This document shows, one piece after another, positions 16,310 to 24,454 of a stretch of 64,000 nt of DNA. Position 1 is the first letter of the stretch. Each line of letters opens with the position of its first letter. Source of the DNA: Bin55 sp963664665 (GTDB lineage Bacteria > Pseudomonadota > Gammaproteobacteria > Pseudomonadales > Azotimanducaceae); NCBI GenBank assembly GCA_963664665.2, contig CAXXMH010000008.1, forward strand, positions 682,001 through 746,000, in the 5' to 3' direction. The notes beneath the pieces are model-generated. The model did not search any database and was not told the origin of the DNA. It saw only the letters and a list, made by a program, of their open reading frames with translations. The position numbers and the translations under genes are program-made.

Positions 16310-16411
16310 GCTCGCGTCGCACGCGTGACGTTCAAGCTAATTCTTGGTGTAATGCGTGCGTAGCCTCACCGTTCACTGACTGATTCGGCGCTGAATCTGC
16401 CAGAAAAGCCT

Positions 16412-17770
16412 CTACTTCGAGGACACCACTCTTGGTAAGGGGATATTGAACTCCAATAGCGTGGATGCCATGTTGGGTTTGGCGATACGTACACGGTCGT
16501 TGTTTAACAACATCGAAAACACGAACCCAATGCTTAACACGAGCACGCCTATCAAGAAGCAGTAAATCACGACCTTATTGGGGTAGCTATCTTTGAGGTA
16601 GCCAACATACAGCGGACCTAGCACACCTGCCATTGCCCATGCGGTGAGCATGAAACCGTATATCGACGACATCTTTTTCGTGCCGAATACGTCAGAGATG
16701 AACGACGGGATCGTGGCGAATCCGCCGCCGAAGCACAGCAACACGTAGCACAACAGGATTGAGAAGATCCATGGGTCCCGTTCGGTCATCAGCATGCCAA
16801 ATACCACCATTTGGGTGGCTAGCAGGATTCGAAAAACTCGTACTCGTCCAATGTAATCTGACAGCAACCCCCATAACAGTCTGCCGACTCCGTTGCAAAC
16901 GGAGGACACGGCAATCAATGTCGCGCCATACGACGCAAGCACCTTCGGTTCGATCGTTGGATCGGTGAGTTTCCAAATGTCCTGCAATAGCGGTGACTGA
17001 AAACTGATCACCGTAATACCCGCGACGATGTTGACAAAAAAAATCACCCACATCACGATGAACTCTCGCGACTTTACACAGTTTCTGACGTAACGAGGGT
17101 CGTCTTCTTCGGTAAAAAGCGCAGGAGCTGCTCGTTCCAGCGCAGAGATCTCTTCCTTAGGCGGGTTTACGACGAGAAGACTAGCCGGAATCGTTATGAC
17201 TCCGAATATCACGCCGAGCCACATGAATACATTGGTCAAGTCCTCTTGAGTGTACACGAGCAACACTGGGGCAAGTAATTTGCTTAGAAGGAGTGCGCCA
17301 ATGCCAAATCCCATCATGACGATACCGGTCGCGAGCCCTTTATGTTCAGGAAACCAATTGGCAACAGTCGCAACTGGTGTCACATAACCCATCCCAAGAC
17401 CGATACCGCCAATTACGCTGTAACCTAGATAAAACAAGGCGAGTGAGTTTTGTGATAACGCAAATGCGGCGACGAGGTATCCCGCGCTGAACATCACACT
17501 GCCTAAGAAAGCAAGTCGACGAGGTCCGAGTTTAGGAAGCTGTACGCCAGCCCATGCGGCTGAGACCCCGAGTGAGAAGATGGCGAACCCAAACGCCATG
17601 GCAGTATCAGTAAAGGTCCAACCAAACTGTCGCACCAGTAACACTTGGAAGAAACTCCATGCGTAAACGGTGCCGAAACACAGGTGCAACACGGTGCAGA
17701 CGCCGGCGATTACCACCCTCGGTACGGGAAACGGAATACCGCTGATTTGCACGAGACTCACCGCCGCCAT
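16412..17770 (-). CDS. OFA-type major facilitator transporter
   Basis: A 452-residue transporter with about 12 membrane segments, of the oxalate/formate antiporter (OFA) group of the major facilitator superfamily. The N-terminal segment VCTVLHLCFGTVYAWSFFQVLL, the helix-4/5 block YSVIGGIGLGMGYVTPVATVANWFPEHKGLATGI and GVGRLLWGLLSDYIGR are characteristic. Substrates of OFA members include oxalate, formate and other carboxylates; this one cannot be assigned. It starts 3 bases after the HAMP-sensor stop, so it is in an operon with the sensor and the binding protein. Confidence 0.88.
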   Translation of the reverse strand: MAAVSLVQISGIPFPVPRVVIAGVCTVLHLCFGTVYAWSFFQVLLVRQFGWTFTDTAMAFGFAIFSLGVSAAWAGVQLPKLGPRRLAFLGSVMFSAGYLVAAFALSQNSLALFYLGYSVIGGIGLGMGYVTPVATVANWFPEHKGLATGIVMMGFGIGALLLSKLLAPVLLVYTQEDLTNVFMWLGVIFGVITIPASLLVVNPPKEEISALERAAPALFTEEDDPRYVRNCVKSREFIVMWVIFFVNIVAGITVISFQSPLLQDIWKLTDPTIEPKVLASYGATLIAVSSVCNGVGRLLWGLLSDYIGRVRVFRILLATQMVVFGMLMTERDPWIFSILLCYVLLCFGGGFATIPSFISDVFGTKKMSSIYGFMLTAWAMAGVLGPLYVGYLKDSYPNKVVIYCFLIGVLVLSIGFVFSMLLNNDRVRIAKPNMASTLLEFNIPLPRVVSSK

Positions 17771-17773
17771 GTC

Positions 17774-18526
17774 TTACTCTTTTCCTGCGTCGTCTGAGGC
17801 TTGTTCGAGTTTTTGCGGATCGGATACCGTGGAGAAGTATTGGAAAAGACGAGCAAGGTGCCCGACTTCATCGTTTCTTGTCAGAACCCGTTCGGCAGTC
17901 TCGCTGGATCCCTCCTCGCTCTCCCGCTTCGCCAATGTAACGGCATAGTCGAGTAGCGCGTTGATGGGTTTCGCGGCGAAACTAACAAACCAGATTGAGG
18001 CGAAGATGCCGACGAAGAAAATGATCGCGATGAGATAGATTTGGTTGCCGATCGCTTGTTGAATAGCTAACGCTACGTGACTGACATCCATTCCGATGTG
18101 CACACTGCCGACGTGACCGGCAAGGATGTAACTACTCACTTCGACGAAATCCCCCATGCCCGCAAGGTTGCGGGTCACGGTCTCGCCGACTCTACGTTCG
18201 CTCTCAAGAATCTCTTCTGGGATGCCAGGCACGAATGTATGCGCAAGGTATTCATCCGTGTCGTTCACGATGTAGATGTAGCTGATACCTTGAATCTCGA
18301 CAAATTGGTCGATCAATGATTGCAGCGATGACAGATCGCGATTCAGGATGATGTCGACACTGGCGTCGGCGATGGTCTTGGCAATATCGCGGCTGTTCTC
18401 TTCGTATTCGGACGTCAGGTGTAGGTCGACCGAATAAATGCTCACGACTGAAGTGGACACACCAATCAGAAGGAACAGAAAGAAGATTCCGAACATCGTT
18501 CGTTGAAAGAGGCGGGAAACCTTCAT
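17774..18526 (-). CDS. Membrane sensor with periplasmic domain and HAMP, no output domain
   Basis: From the ATG at 18526 (MKVSRLFQR) the protein has 250 residues. There is a membrane segment at about 10-33, a periplasmic region of about 130 residues that resembles a small ligand-sensing (dCACHE/PAS-like) domain, a second membrane segment near 162-185 and a HAMP linker (PINALLDYAVTLAKRESEEG ... DEVGHLARLFQYF). It then ends: no kinase, GGDEF or chemotaxis domain follows. The start is chosen because ATGA overlaps the stop of the upstream binding-protein gene; an ATG seven codons earlier is inside that gene. It may work with a soluble partner, or be a truncated receptor. Confidence 0.8.
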   Translation of the reverse strand: MKVSRLFQRTMFGIFFLFLLIGVSTSVVSIYSVDLHLTSEYEENSRDIAKTIADASVDIILNRDLSSLQSLIDQFVEIQGISYIYIVNDTDEYLAHTFVPGIPEEILESERRVGETVTRNLAGMGDFVEVSSYILAGHVGSVHIGMDVSHVALAIQQAIGNQIYLIAIIFFVGIFASIWFVSFAAKPINALLDYAVTLAKRESEEGSSETAERVLTRNDEVGHLARLFQYFSTVSDPQKLEQASDDAGKE

Positions 18527-19872
18527 ACCGCGAACTTCGCCTTCCAATCCGTCAAGCCAACGAATCGATTGTTGTCTACGATCGTGTAGTACACCTGATC
18601 CAGGCCTTGTCGACGTTCAGGACTGAAATGAACTTGCTCGCCAATACCCAGGTCGTGATTCTGAATCGAAAAGACCGCGTCTTCCAATAGCGCTCGCGAA
18701 GGACTCGGTCCAGCACGCACCAGTATCTCCGTCATGAGCTTCGCGTTCAGGAAGCCCTCGAGACTCGTGAAGCTCTTCGCAAACGGCACATAGTCGTGTT
18801 CTTCGAACTCTGGTGGGGGCGTGGGGTCATAGCGTTGCATCAGCTCCGCGTATTCACTGATCGACGCCATTGACAAATCTTCATATGAAGGGACGACTTG
18901 CGAGTTAACTAGCCACCGCGAGTACCGTTCACTTTCGCTTCCAAACTCGTCGGTTAGATTCTTCAACAGGTTTTCGCTACCAACGAATGAGAGGTTCGCG
19001 ATGGGGATCTCGAGGCCGTTATCGATTGCATCTCGGGCAAATGCGGCACAAGCTGCGTACGAGCCAATACATATGACCGCGTCTGGATTGACCTTCTTGA
19101 GACGTTCAACCTGCGCTCGCATGACCGCGGTATATTGCTCGCCGCGTCGGTAGGTGGCTTCCCCAACCAGTTTTGTGTTGTGTTCCTTGAGTGCGCCGCG
19201 AACGCCCGCCCAACCGCTGCGACCGTATGCGTCGGCTTGATAGAAAACTGCAATACGTTCTCGACCAATCGCCATGAAGTTATCGACCAGGCCGGCGGTC
19301 TCTTGTTTGTACGACGCACGAAGATTGAACGCGAATTCGTCGTAAGGCGGTTGACGTTGCGGTTGTGCGCCGGTGAATGGAAAGAACAGCAAGAAGTCGC
19401 GGTCCTGGAACTTCTTGAGAACCGGCAAGACTCGAGTCACCGTCGGGGTGCCGACATACCCGAATAACGCGAAGACCTTATCGTCGACGATGAGTTTCAC
19501 GCTGTTCTCGACCGCAGGAACGGGCTGGTAGCCGTCGTTTCGCAACTTCAAGACGATACGCCGACCGTGAACGCCGCCTTGATCGTTTACATGGGCAAAG
19601 TACGACACGGCGCCACGGTAGAGTTCAATCCCGAGACCACGCGACGGTCCCTTGAATGCCGTCGACACCCCTAACACGATTTCCGAATCGGTGACGCCTG
19701 AGTCGGTGAGCGGGCCTGATGGAACCGTAGTAGCTTGGCCGACTAGGTCCGAAGCGAATGCGCGCCAAGGCGCGATTGCCGCACCGGCGAGGACGCCCTG
19801 AGTGAGCTGCCGACGAGTCAGTTGTGCCATGTAACCGAAATGTTCAACGTCACCTTGGTGTTGGTGCTGCAT
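18523..19872 (-). CDS. Periplasmic binding protein of the branched-chain amino acid type
   Basis: A type I periplasmic binding protein (Peripla_BP_6-like) of 449 residues. After a polar N-terminus comes a probable Tat signal MAQLTRRQLTQGVLAGAAIA ending near AFASD, then EIVLGVSTAFKGPSRGLG, GAVSYFAHVNDQGGVHGRRI, VFALFGYVGTPTVTRVLP and AVFYQADAYGRSGWAGV, all usual for amide/branched-chain ligand binders. The true start may be the ATG at 19830 directly before the Tat motif. No ABC permease or ATPase genes are nearby. Its stop overlaps the sensor's start, suggesting it presents a ligand to the sensor instead of a transporter. The ligand is unknown. Confidence 0.87.
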   Translation of the reverse strand: MQHQHQGDVEHFGYMAQLTRRQLTQGVLAGAAIAPWRAFASDLVGQATTVPSGPLTDSGVTDSEIVLGVSTAFKGPSRGLGIELYRGAVSYFAHVNDQGGVHGRRIVLKLRNDGYQPVPAVENSVKLIVDDKVFALFGYVGTPTVTRVLPVLKKFQDRDFLLFFPFTGAQPQRQPPYDEFAFNLRASYKQETAGLVDNFMAIGRERIAVFYQADAYGRSGWAGVRGALKEHNTKLVGEATYRRGEQYTAVMRAQVERLKKVNPDAVICIGSYAACAAFARDAIDNGLEIPIANLSFVGSENLLKNLTDEFGSESERYSRWLVNSQVVPSYEDLSMASISEYAELMQRYDPTPPPEFEEHDYVPFAKSFTSLEGFLNAKLMTEILVRAGPSPSRALLEDAVFSIQNHDLGIGEQVHFSPERRQGLDQVYYTIVDNNRFVGLTDWKAKFAV

Positions 19873-20100
19873 TTTGGTAGTGCGAAGTATGCAGCACCTT
19901 CATATTGTCGTTGGCGTCAGGACAAGGGTCACTTGCCCAATCGACGGGTTTATAGTATCGAACGCGACGGTGCTTAGTAATCATTTAGGTTCGCTGGAAC
20001 GCTTATCTTGGGTAAGCTGCGGCGGCCAACCTGAGTGCGAGATGTGAGACTTGTAAATCGGAGTTGAATCTCGTCGCTGATGCTTGAGGAGACCAGATGG

Positions 20101-21318
20101 ATGTCTAACAAATCGATCGACGCGCAGCTGCGAGCGCGAGCATCACGGGTTATTCCTGGTGGCATGTACGGTCACATGGCGATGCAGCGAGGAATGCCCG
20201 ATGGCTACCCACAGTTTTTCGAGCGCGCGGATGGTTGTCGTCTATGGGACGTTGACGGCAACGAGTACATTGATTTCATGTGTTCCTACGGACCGATGAT
20301 CGCGGGATACGGTAATCCTCGAATTCGTGCCGCGGCTGACTCGCAACGGGACCGCATGGATATCGGCGACGGTCCATCGCCTGTGCTGGTGGAGTTAGCG
20401 GAAAAGTTCACCAAGCAGATCTCACATGCGGAATGGGCAGTGTTTGCGAAGAACGGCAACGACGCTACGACCATCTGCAACATGATCGCGCGAGCCCACA
20501 CCCAAAAGCGCAAGATTCTGGTAGGTGAAACTGCTTATCACGGTTCGCAACCATGGGCAAACCGACGCGCAAAAGGGACGCCACCCGAAGAACACGTTCA
20601 CTATCCGACGTATCGATTCAACGATGTTGAGGACGTCAGAAGAGTGGCAAAAGCCGTTCAAGGCGATCTTGCGGGTATCGTGGTGTCCGCCTACAAGCAT
20701 GACGTACCCCACACGCAAGAGTTGGTGGATCCGGTGTTTGCCCGTGAGGTCAGAAGGATTTGCGATGCCGAAAGTGCTCCACTGATTTTGGATGACGTAC
20801 GCGGAGGACTGCGACTATCGCTTGACGCGAGTTGGTCGGAATTTGGTGTGCAACCTGATCTCTCTGCGTGGGGTAAAGCCATTGCTAACGGCGAACCATT
20901 GGCTGCGGTGCTAGGAAGCGAAGCGTATCGAGAGGCGGCTTCAGGTATCTTCTACACGGGGTCATTCTGGTATCAAGGGGCACCGTTCGCTGCTGCTATT
21001 GAGACCCTTGAGCTGTTAAACGAAGTCGACGCTCCCAAGCGAATGGAGCAGCTCGGCCAACAGTTTCGCGACGGTCTTTATGAGCAGGCGCAACGGCACG
21101 GTTTTGGAATTCACCAAAGCGGACCGCCACAGATGCCGATGATCGAATTCGAGGACGATCCCAAGAAGACGAAGGTGACTACCTTTTGCGCGAATGCGCT
21201 TCGTCACGGTGTGTACCTTCATCCATGGCACAACATGTTTCTATCAATCGCACACACGGAGAAGGACATCGAGCAAGCGCTTGAGGGGACTGACAAGGCA
21301 TTTAACGAGATACCTTGA
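20101..21318 (+). CDS. Class III aminotransferase, glutamate-1-semialdehyde aminomutase-like
   Basis: A PLP enzyme of the GSAM/class III aminotransferase group, 405 residues from the ATG at 20101. That start has GAGGAG eight bases upstream (20087-20092); an ATG seven codons earlier (20080) is less likely. Blocks: RASRVIPGGMYGHM, DVDGNEYIDFMCSYGPMIAGYG, FAKNGNDATTICNMIARAHT, LILDDVRGGLR with the PLP-ring Asp, and SAWGKAIANGEPLAAVLG with the PLP lysine. It lacks context with haem genes, so it is probably a catabolic aminotransferase and not HemL. It is divergent from the binding-protein operon. Confidence 0.87.
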   Translation: MSNKSIDAQLRARASRVIPGGMYGHMAMQRGMPDGYPQFFERADGCRLWDVDGNEYIDFMCSYGPMIAGYGNPRIRAAADSQRDRMDIGDGPSPVLVELAEKFTKQISHAEWAVFAKNGNDATTICNMIARAHTQKRKILVGETAYHGSQPWANRRAKGTPPEEHVHYPTYRFNDVEDVRRVAKAVQGDLAGIVVSAYKHDVPHTQELVDPVFAREVRRICDAESAPLILDDVRGGLRLSLDASWSEFGVQPDLSAWGKAIANGEPLAAVLGSEAYREAASGIFYTGSFWYQGAPFAAAIETLELLNEVDAPKRMEQLGQQFRDGLYEQAQRHGFGIHQSGPPQMPMIEFEDDPKKTKVTTFCANALRHGVYLHPWHNMFLSIAHTEKDIEQALEGTDKAFNEIP

Positions 21319-21388
21319 GTCGAGGGAACTACGTTGTGAGTCGCAGTCAGGGAACGAAGCAAACATGCTTCCAAACTGCTCGGCTAAG

Positions 21389-22342
21389 TTAGGAGTCCGC
21401 TGAAGTTCCGAGCCGATCCGACTGTTCTGCCCGTAGCTCGGCTACTTCCTTCCGCAGCCGATGTAACTCCACTTGCTCTGCTTGTGCTCGTTTCCAGATT
21501 CCAGCGGTGTGTTCGTGTGGACCAAAGGCACTGGGTGGAGTGAGAATCGAGCGTTGATTTTCGGTAAGTTCACCGTAGTTGTCAGCGTTATAAAAACAGG
21601 CGCCCCAAGTCACAGCGTGTGGACAGTATTTGTAGAAGATCGTACGTCTTTCATCGCCGCCATCCCAAGGTACCGTACCGTGAGAGCAAGCCTCTGTGAA
21701 AATGATGGCGTCGCCTGCATTCGCGGTAACGCGATCCACGCATTCATGAACAGTCGCTTGGGATTTGCTGATGCGCCAATCTTCCGGGAAAGGGAAGTTC
21801 ATCTTGTGACTACCAGGTACACATGCAAAACCACCGCTCTCTGGTGAAACATCGTTTAGCTCAAAGGCAACGGCGACGAGACCGTTGTAGAACTTGCCAT
21901 TGTTGTAACGGTAGAAGCATTGACCACCGTCCGTTGATCCAACGATGTCTCGCGGACCGCCAGCGCCTTGACCTCCGCCATGAAGGTAGAGCGTATGCCC
22001 GCTCATCTCATTTTCGATCTTGAGGTAGTCATGATCCAGTCGATAACCCACACCCAAAAGTGTTTCGAGATACGGTGCGATGGTCGGTAAATCAATGAGG
22101 TCGATATAGGTTCCGCCCCACTCCAATAGTGATGGCGCAGTCCATGCGGGGGCTGACTCGTCCCTAATTACAGTACGGTCTGATCCGAAGATCTCTGCCT
22201 TTTTATTTTCTTGTTGACTCTTGCGGTTCTTTCGTTGTACTTCTAATCGATCAGACAGGTCTTCGATTTGATCTGCAGTTAGAACATTCTTGACGACTAG
22301 ATAGCCGCGAAGGTCAAAAAGGTATTTCTCTTGGTCGTTCAC
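21389..22342 (-). CDS. PhyH-like protein with altered iron-binding motif
   Basis: A 317-residue member of the phytanoyl-CoA dioxygenase superfamily. N-terminal FDLRGYLVVKNVLTADQIEDL and the central GGFACVPGSHKMNFPFP are family blocks. The distal half has ACSHGTVPWDGGDERRTIFYKY with a His and the 2-oxoglutarate-type Arg. At the place where HxD is expected the sequence reads LYLHGGGQGAGG, so the carboxylate ligand is replaced by Gly. Such HxG/HxA changes are known in Fe/2-oxoglutarate halogenases, where halide takes the vacant site, but other uncharacterised members share HGG. Substrate and reaction are unknown. The last 20 residues are a charged helix. Confidence 0.8.
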   Translation of the reverse strand: MNDQEKYLFDLRGYLVVKNVLTADQIEDLSDRLEVQRKNRKSQQENKKAEIFGSDRTVIRDESAPAWTAPSLLEWGGTYIDLIDLPTIAPYLETLLGVGYRLDHDYLKIENEMSGHTLYLHGGGQGAGGPRDIVGSTDGGQCFYRYNNGKFYNGLVAVAFELNDVSPESGGFACVPGSHKMNFPFPEDWRISKSQATVHECVDRVTANAGDAIIFTEACSHGTVPWDGGDERRTIFYKYCPHAVTWGACFYNADNYGELTENQRSILTPPSAFGPHEHTAGIWKRAQAEQVELHRLRKEVAELRAEQSDRLGTSADS

Positions 22343-22661
22343 GAATCAATATCCGTTATGAATTCAATCTAGTCTTTCGGTTGAGAACCGAGCGAACGAA
22401 TCCACGTGAAGTCGTACGTTCTCTTTCAATTAAAGCAGAAACGTAAACGAAATCAGCAACTGAACGTACGTTGTTGATGAATACACCGAAGGACAACATG
22501 TGGCAATCATTGATGGTGAAATTCCGGTCGTTGCCCAAATTGGGCACAGTAATATAGGAGAGGCATCGTTAACGAATGTCTGCCTCAACAATTTAGCGTT
22601 GGTAATTGGCTCTAGAACCGCCAATACAGACAGGTGACCGTCAAGATGCTGCTGTTCTGTA
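22343..22661. other. Intergenic region between divergent genes
   Basis: About 320 bases holding the promoters of the leftward oxygenase and the rightward secreted protein. Frames in it (22356-22547 and 22430-22708, minus) show no protein features. No hairpin or repeat stands out. Confidence 0.4.
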
Positions 22662-23366
22662 TTGACACGGGGGAATTTGACCTTGAGATTGTGTGTAACA
22701 CTCTTCATACTCCTAGTTGGTTCCCAAGTAAATGGCCAAGCCGCTCAGGAAGCGCAAGAGTTCCTTAATCAAGAGCTCAGCGCATTTCTGCAGCAGTCGC
22801 AGCTTTCTCGGCGGGCACGTCTCGCGGTAGTTATGTCACGCAGGTTCCCTTCCACCGAGACCTATGACTTCCAGGTGCGAGGCGGGCAGTATTGTGACCC
22901 AAGTACCGATTGGAATAGCAGGTTGCAGTGGAACAACGGTTCGTGCGTGGATACCGACGGCGGTCTGCATCGATTTATTGAGGGTTTCAGTGAAGACGGT
23001 GACGTGTTGTATTTCCGGTGCGACGCCTTGGGGGTGTCGCCTCGTACATTGATCAACCAATACCACGCATTCGCAATTGGCAATCCCGACTACGGTCCGA
23101 GAGTTTCTACTAAGGTCATCGTGAAGGGACGTGAAGTCGGATCGTTTCCAGGTCGTCTACCCAACATATTCATTACGGGAGACCTACGCCACATCGTAAC
23201 GGACGATGGTCAGTCGCTCTATGCCCGAATACGTTCAGGTGAAGGTGGCGTTCTGAAGTTAGAAGTCAGCCAAGATGACAGACACGGGATTTCCTACTAC
23301 AAATTCTCGCTTCGCGGGTTTAAACGGGCAATCAAGTGGTGCACTGAAAATCTGGACGAGATGTAG
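22662..23366 (+). CDS. Secreted four-cysteine protein, copy 1
   Basis: A 234-residue exported protein of no family I recognise with confidence. The start appears to be TTG (22662, or the in-frame TTG at 22683 better spaced from GGGGG). The signal peptide is LTLRLCVTLFILLVGSQVNGQA. The mature region carries four cysteines in the blocks GGQYCDP, WNNGSCVDTDG, LYFRCDALG and RAIKWCTENL, all shared with the neighbour at 23588. The C-terminal block FSLRGFKRAIKWC recalls the end of IalB/DUF1176-like domains, but this is weak. Two disulfides in the periplasm or outside the cell are likely. It is a tandem paralogue of the next gene. Confidence 0.75.
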   Translation: MTRGNLTLRLCVTLFILLVGSQVNGQAAQEAQEFLNQELSAFLQQSQLSRRARLAVVMSRRFPSTETYDFQVRGGQYCDPSTDWNSRLQWNNGSCVDTDGGLHRFIEGFSEDGDVLYFRCDALGVSPRTLINQYHAFAIGNPDYGPRVSTKVIVKGREVGSFPGRLPNIFITGDLRHIVTDDGQSLYARIRSGEGGVLKLEVSQDDRHGISYYKFSLRGFKRAIKWCTENLDEM

Positions 23367-23587
23367 AGCGGGGCAATCGACGGTAGGTAGGCGACCTCCG
23401 GAGAATCAGCAACTTGAGAGTTCTCGTACTCGATTCAGACTGATTGCTCAGAATTTCGTGAGTGTTTGAGCAATTTGCGTTGTCTAGTAATATACAGAGG
23501 ATAGGGAAGACAGTCGCAAAAACGACTCGTGTTGATACCCCTCATTAGATTCCCATACTCAACCAAACGGAGCCAAGGAGTTAGAAA

Positions 23588-24373
23588 ATGAGATACATAG
23601 CGTTGGCGACTCTCGCAGTCTTGTTTTCATTACCGGCATCAAGTCAGTCTTTATTGTCGGGAGAAGGGTCTCGCAGCCTTCGTTTGGCAGCAATGAGCGA
23701 GCTTCAATTTCCAGGAGAAAACGTGTCTCAGGAACTTGAACATCGTCCAGTTTATTCTCGCCGTGCGGTTCCGGTGACGGCGAACCGTGCTGAGGTGACG
23801 TCGAGGATTTACCCTTCAACGGAAACATACGACTTTCAAGAAGGCGGCGGTCAATCTTGTGAGCCGAGCACTGACTTTCAGTGGAATCTGGATTGGAACA
23901 ACGGATCGTGTGTGGATGTCGACGGCCAGGAACGTCGATTCATTGAGACCAGCAGTCAATGGGGCGATGTGGTCTATTTCAAATGCGACAATTTTGGTGT
24001 GTCAGTCCGCAGCTTGATCACAGAACGCCATCGGTATGGAATAGGAAACCCAAAGCGCGGCGATCCGATTAATACTCGAGTAGTCGTAAACGGTAGTGAA
24101 GTCGGTTCGTATCCAGGACACTTACCGAACGTCTTCATAGCTGGTGACATCCGACATATTCCGACTGACGAAGGCGAGTCATTGCTAGAAAAGCTCAGGT
24201 CAGGATCGGAAGGTAAATTAAAGCTGGAGACCAGCCAAGACGGCAGGCCGCAGAATTGGCATTTCAAGTTCTCACTAAAAGGATTCAAGCGGGCGATCGA
24301 TTGGTGTACTGCCGTGATTGATTCCCCGCAGTCGGAACCCGCTCAAGAAATCTTGATAAGCGCAATCGACTAG
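23588..24373 (+). CDS. Secreted four-cysteine protein, copy 2
   Basis: A 261-residue exported protein with a clear signal peptide (MRYIALATLAVLFSLPASSQS) and a good ribosome-binding site (AAGGAG, 23574-23579). Residues about 75-245 align by eye with copy 1: YPSTETYDFQ, WNNGSCVDVDG, VVNGSEVGSYPGHLPNVFIA, GDIRHIPTDEGESL and FKFSLKGFKRAIDWC. The same four cysteines are kept. It has a longer, less conserved stretch between the signal peptide and the domain than copy 1. The pair arose by tandem duplication and has diverged well beyond near-identity. Function unknown; no known enzyme motif is present. Confidence 0.78.
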   Translation: MRYIALATLAVLFSLPASSQSLLSGEGSRSLRLAAMSELQFPGENVSQELEHRPVYSRRAVPVTANRAEVTSRIYPSTETYDFQEGGGQSCEPSTDFQWNLDWNNGSCVDVDGQERRFIETSSQWGDVVYFKCDNFGVSVRSLITERHRYGIGNPKRGDPINTRVVVNGSEVGSYPGHLPNVFIAGDIRHIPTDEGESLLEKLRSGSEGKLKLETSQDGRPQNWHFKFSLKGFKRAIDWCTAVIDSPQSEPAQEILISAID

Positions 24374-24454
24374 AGAAATCTCTGGGGCTTTTTGGACTAG
24401 CCCGCGCCAATTGGAATAACGGAAAAATGTTGACCTAGTAAGCGTCACTGCCGA

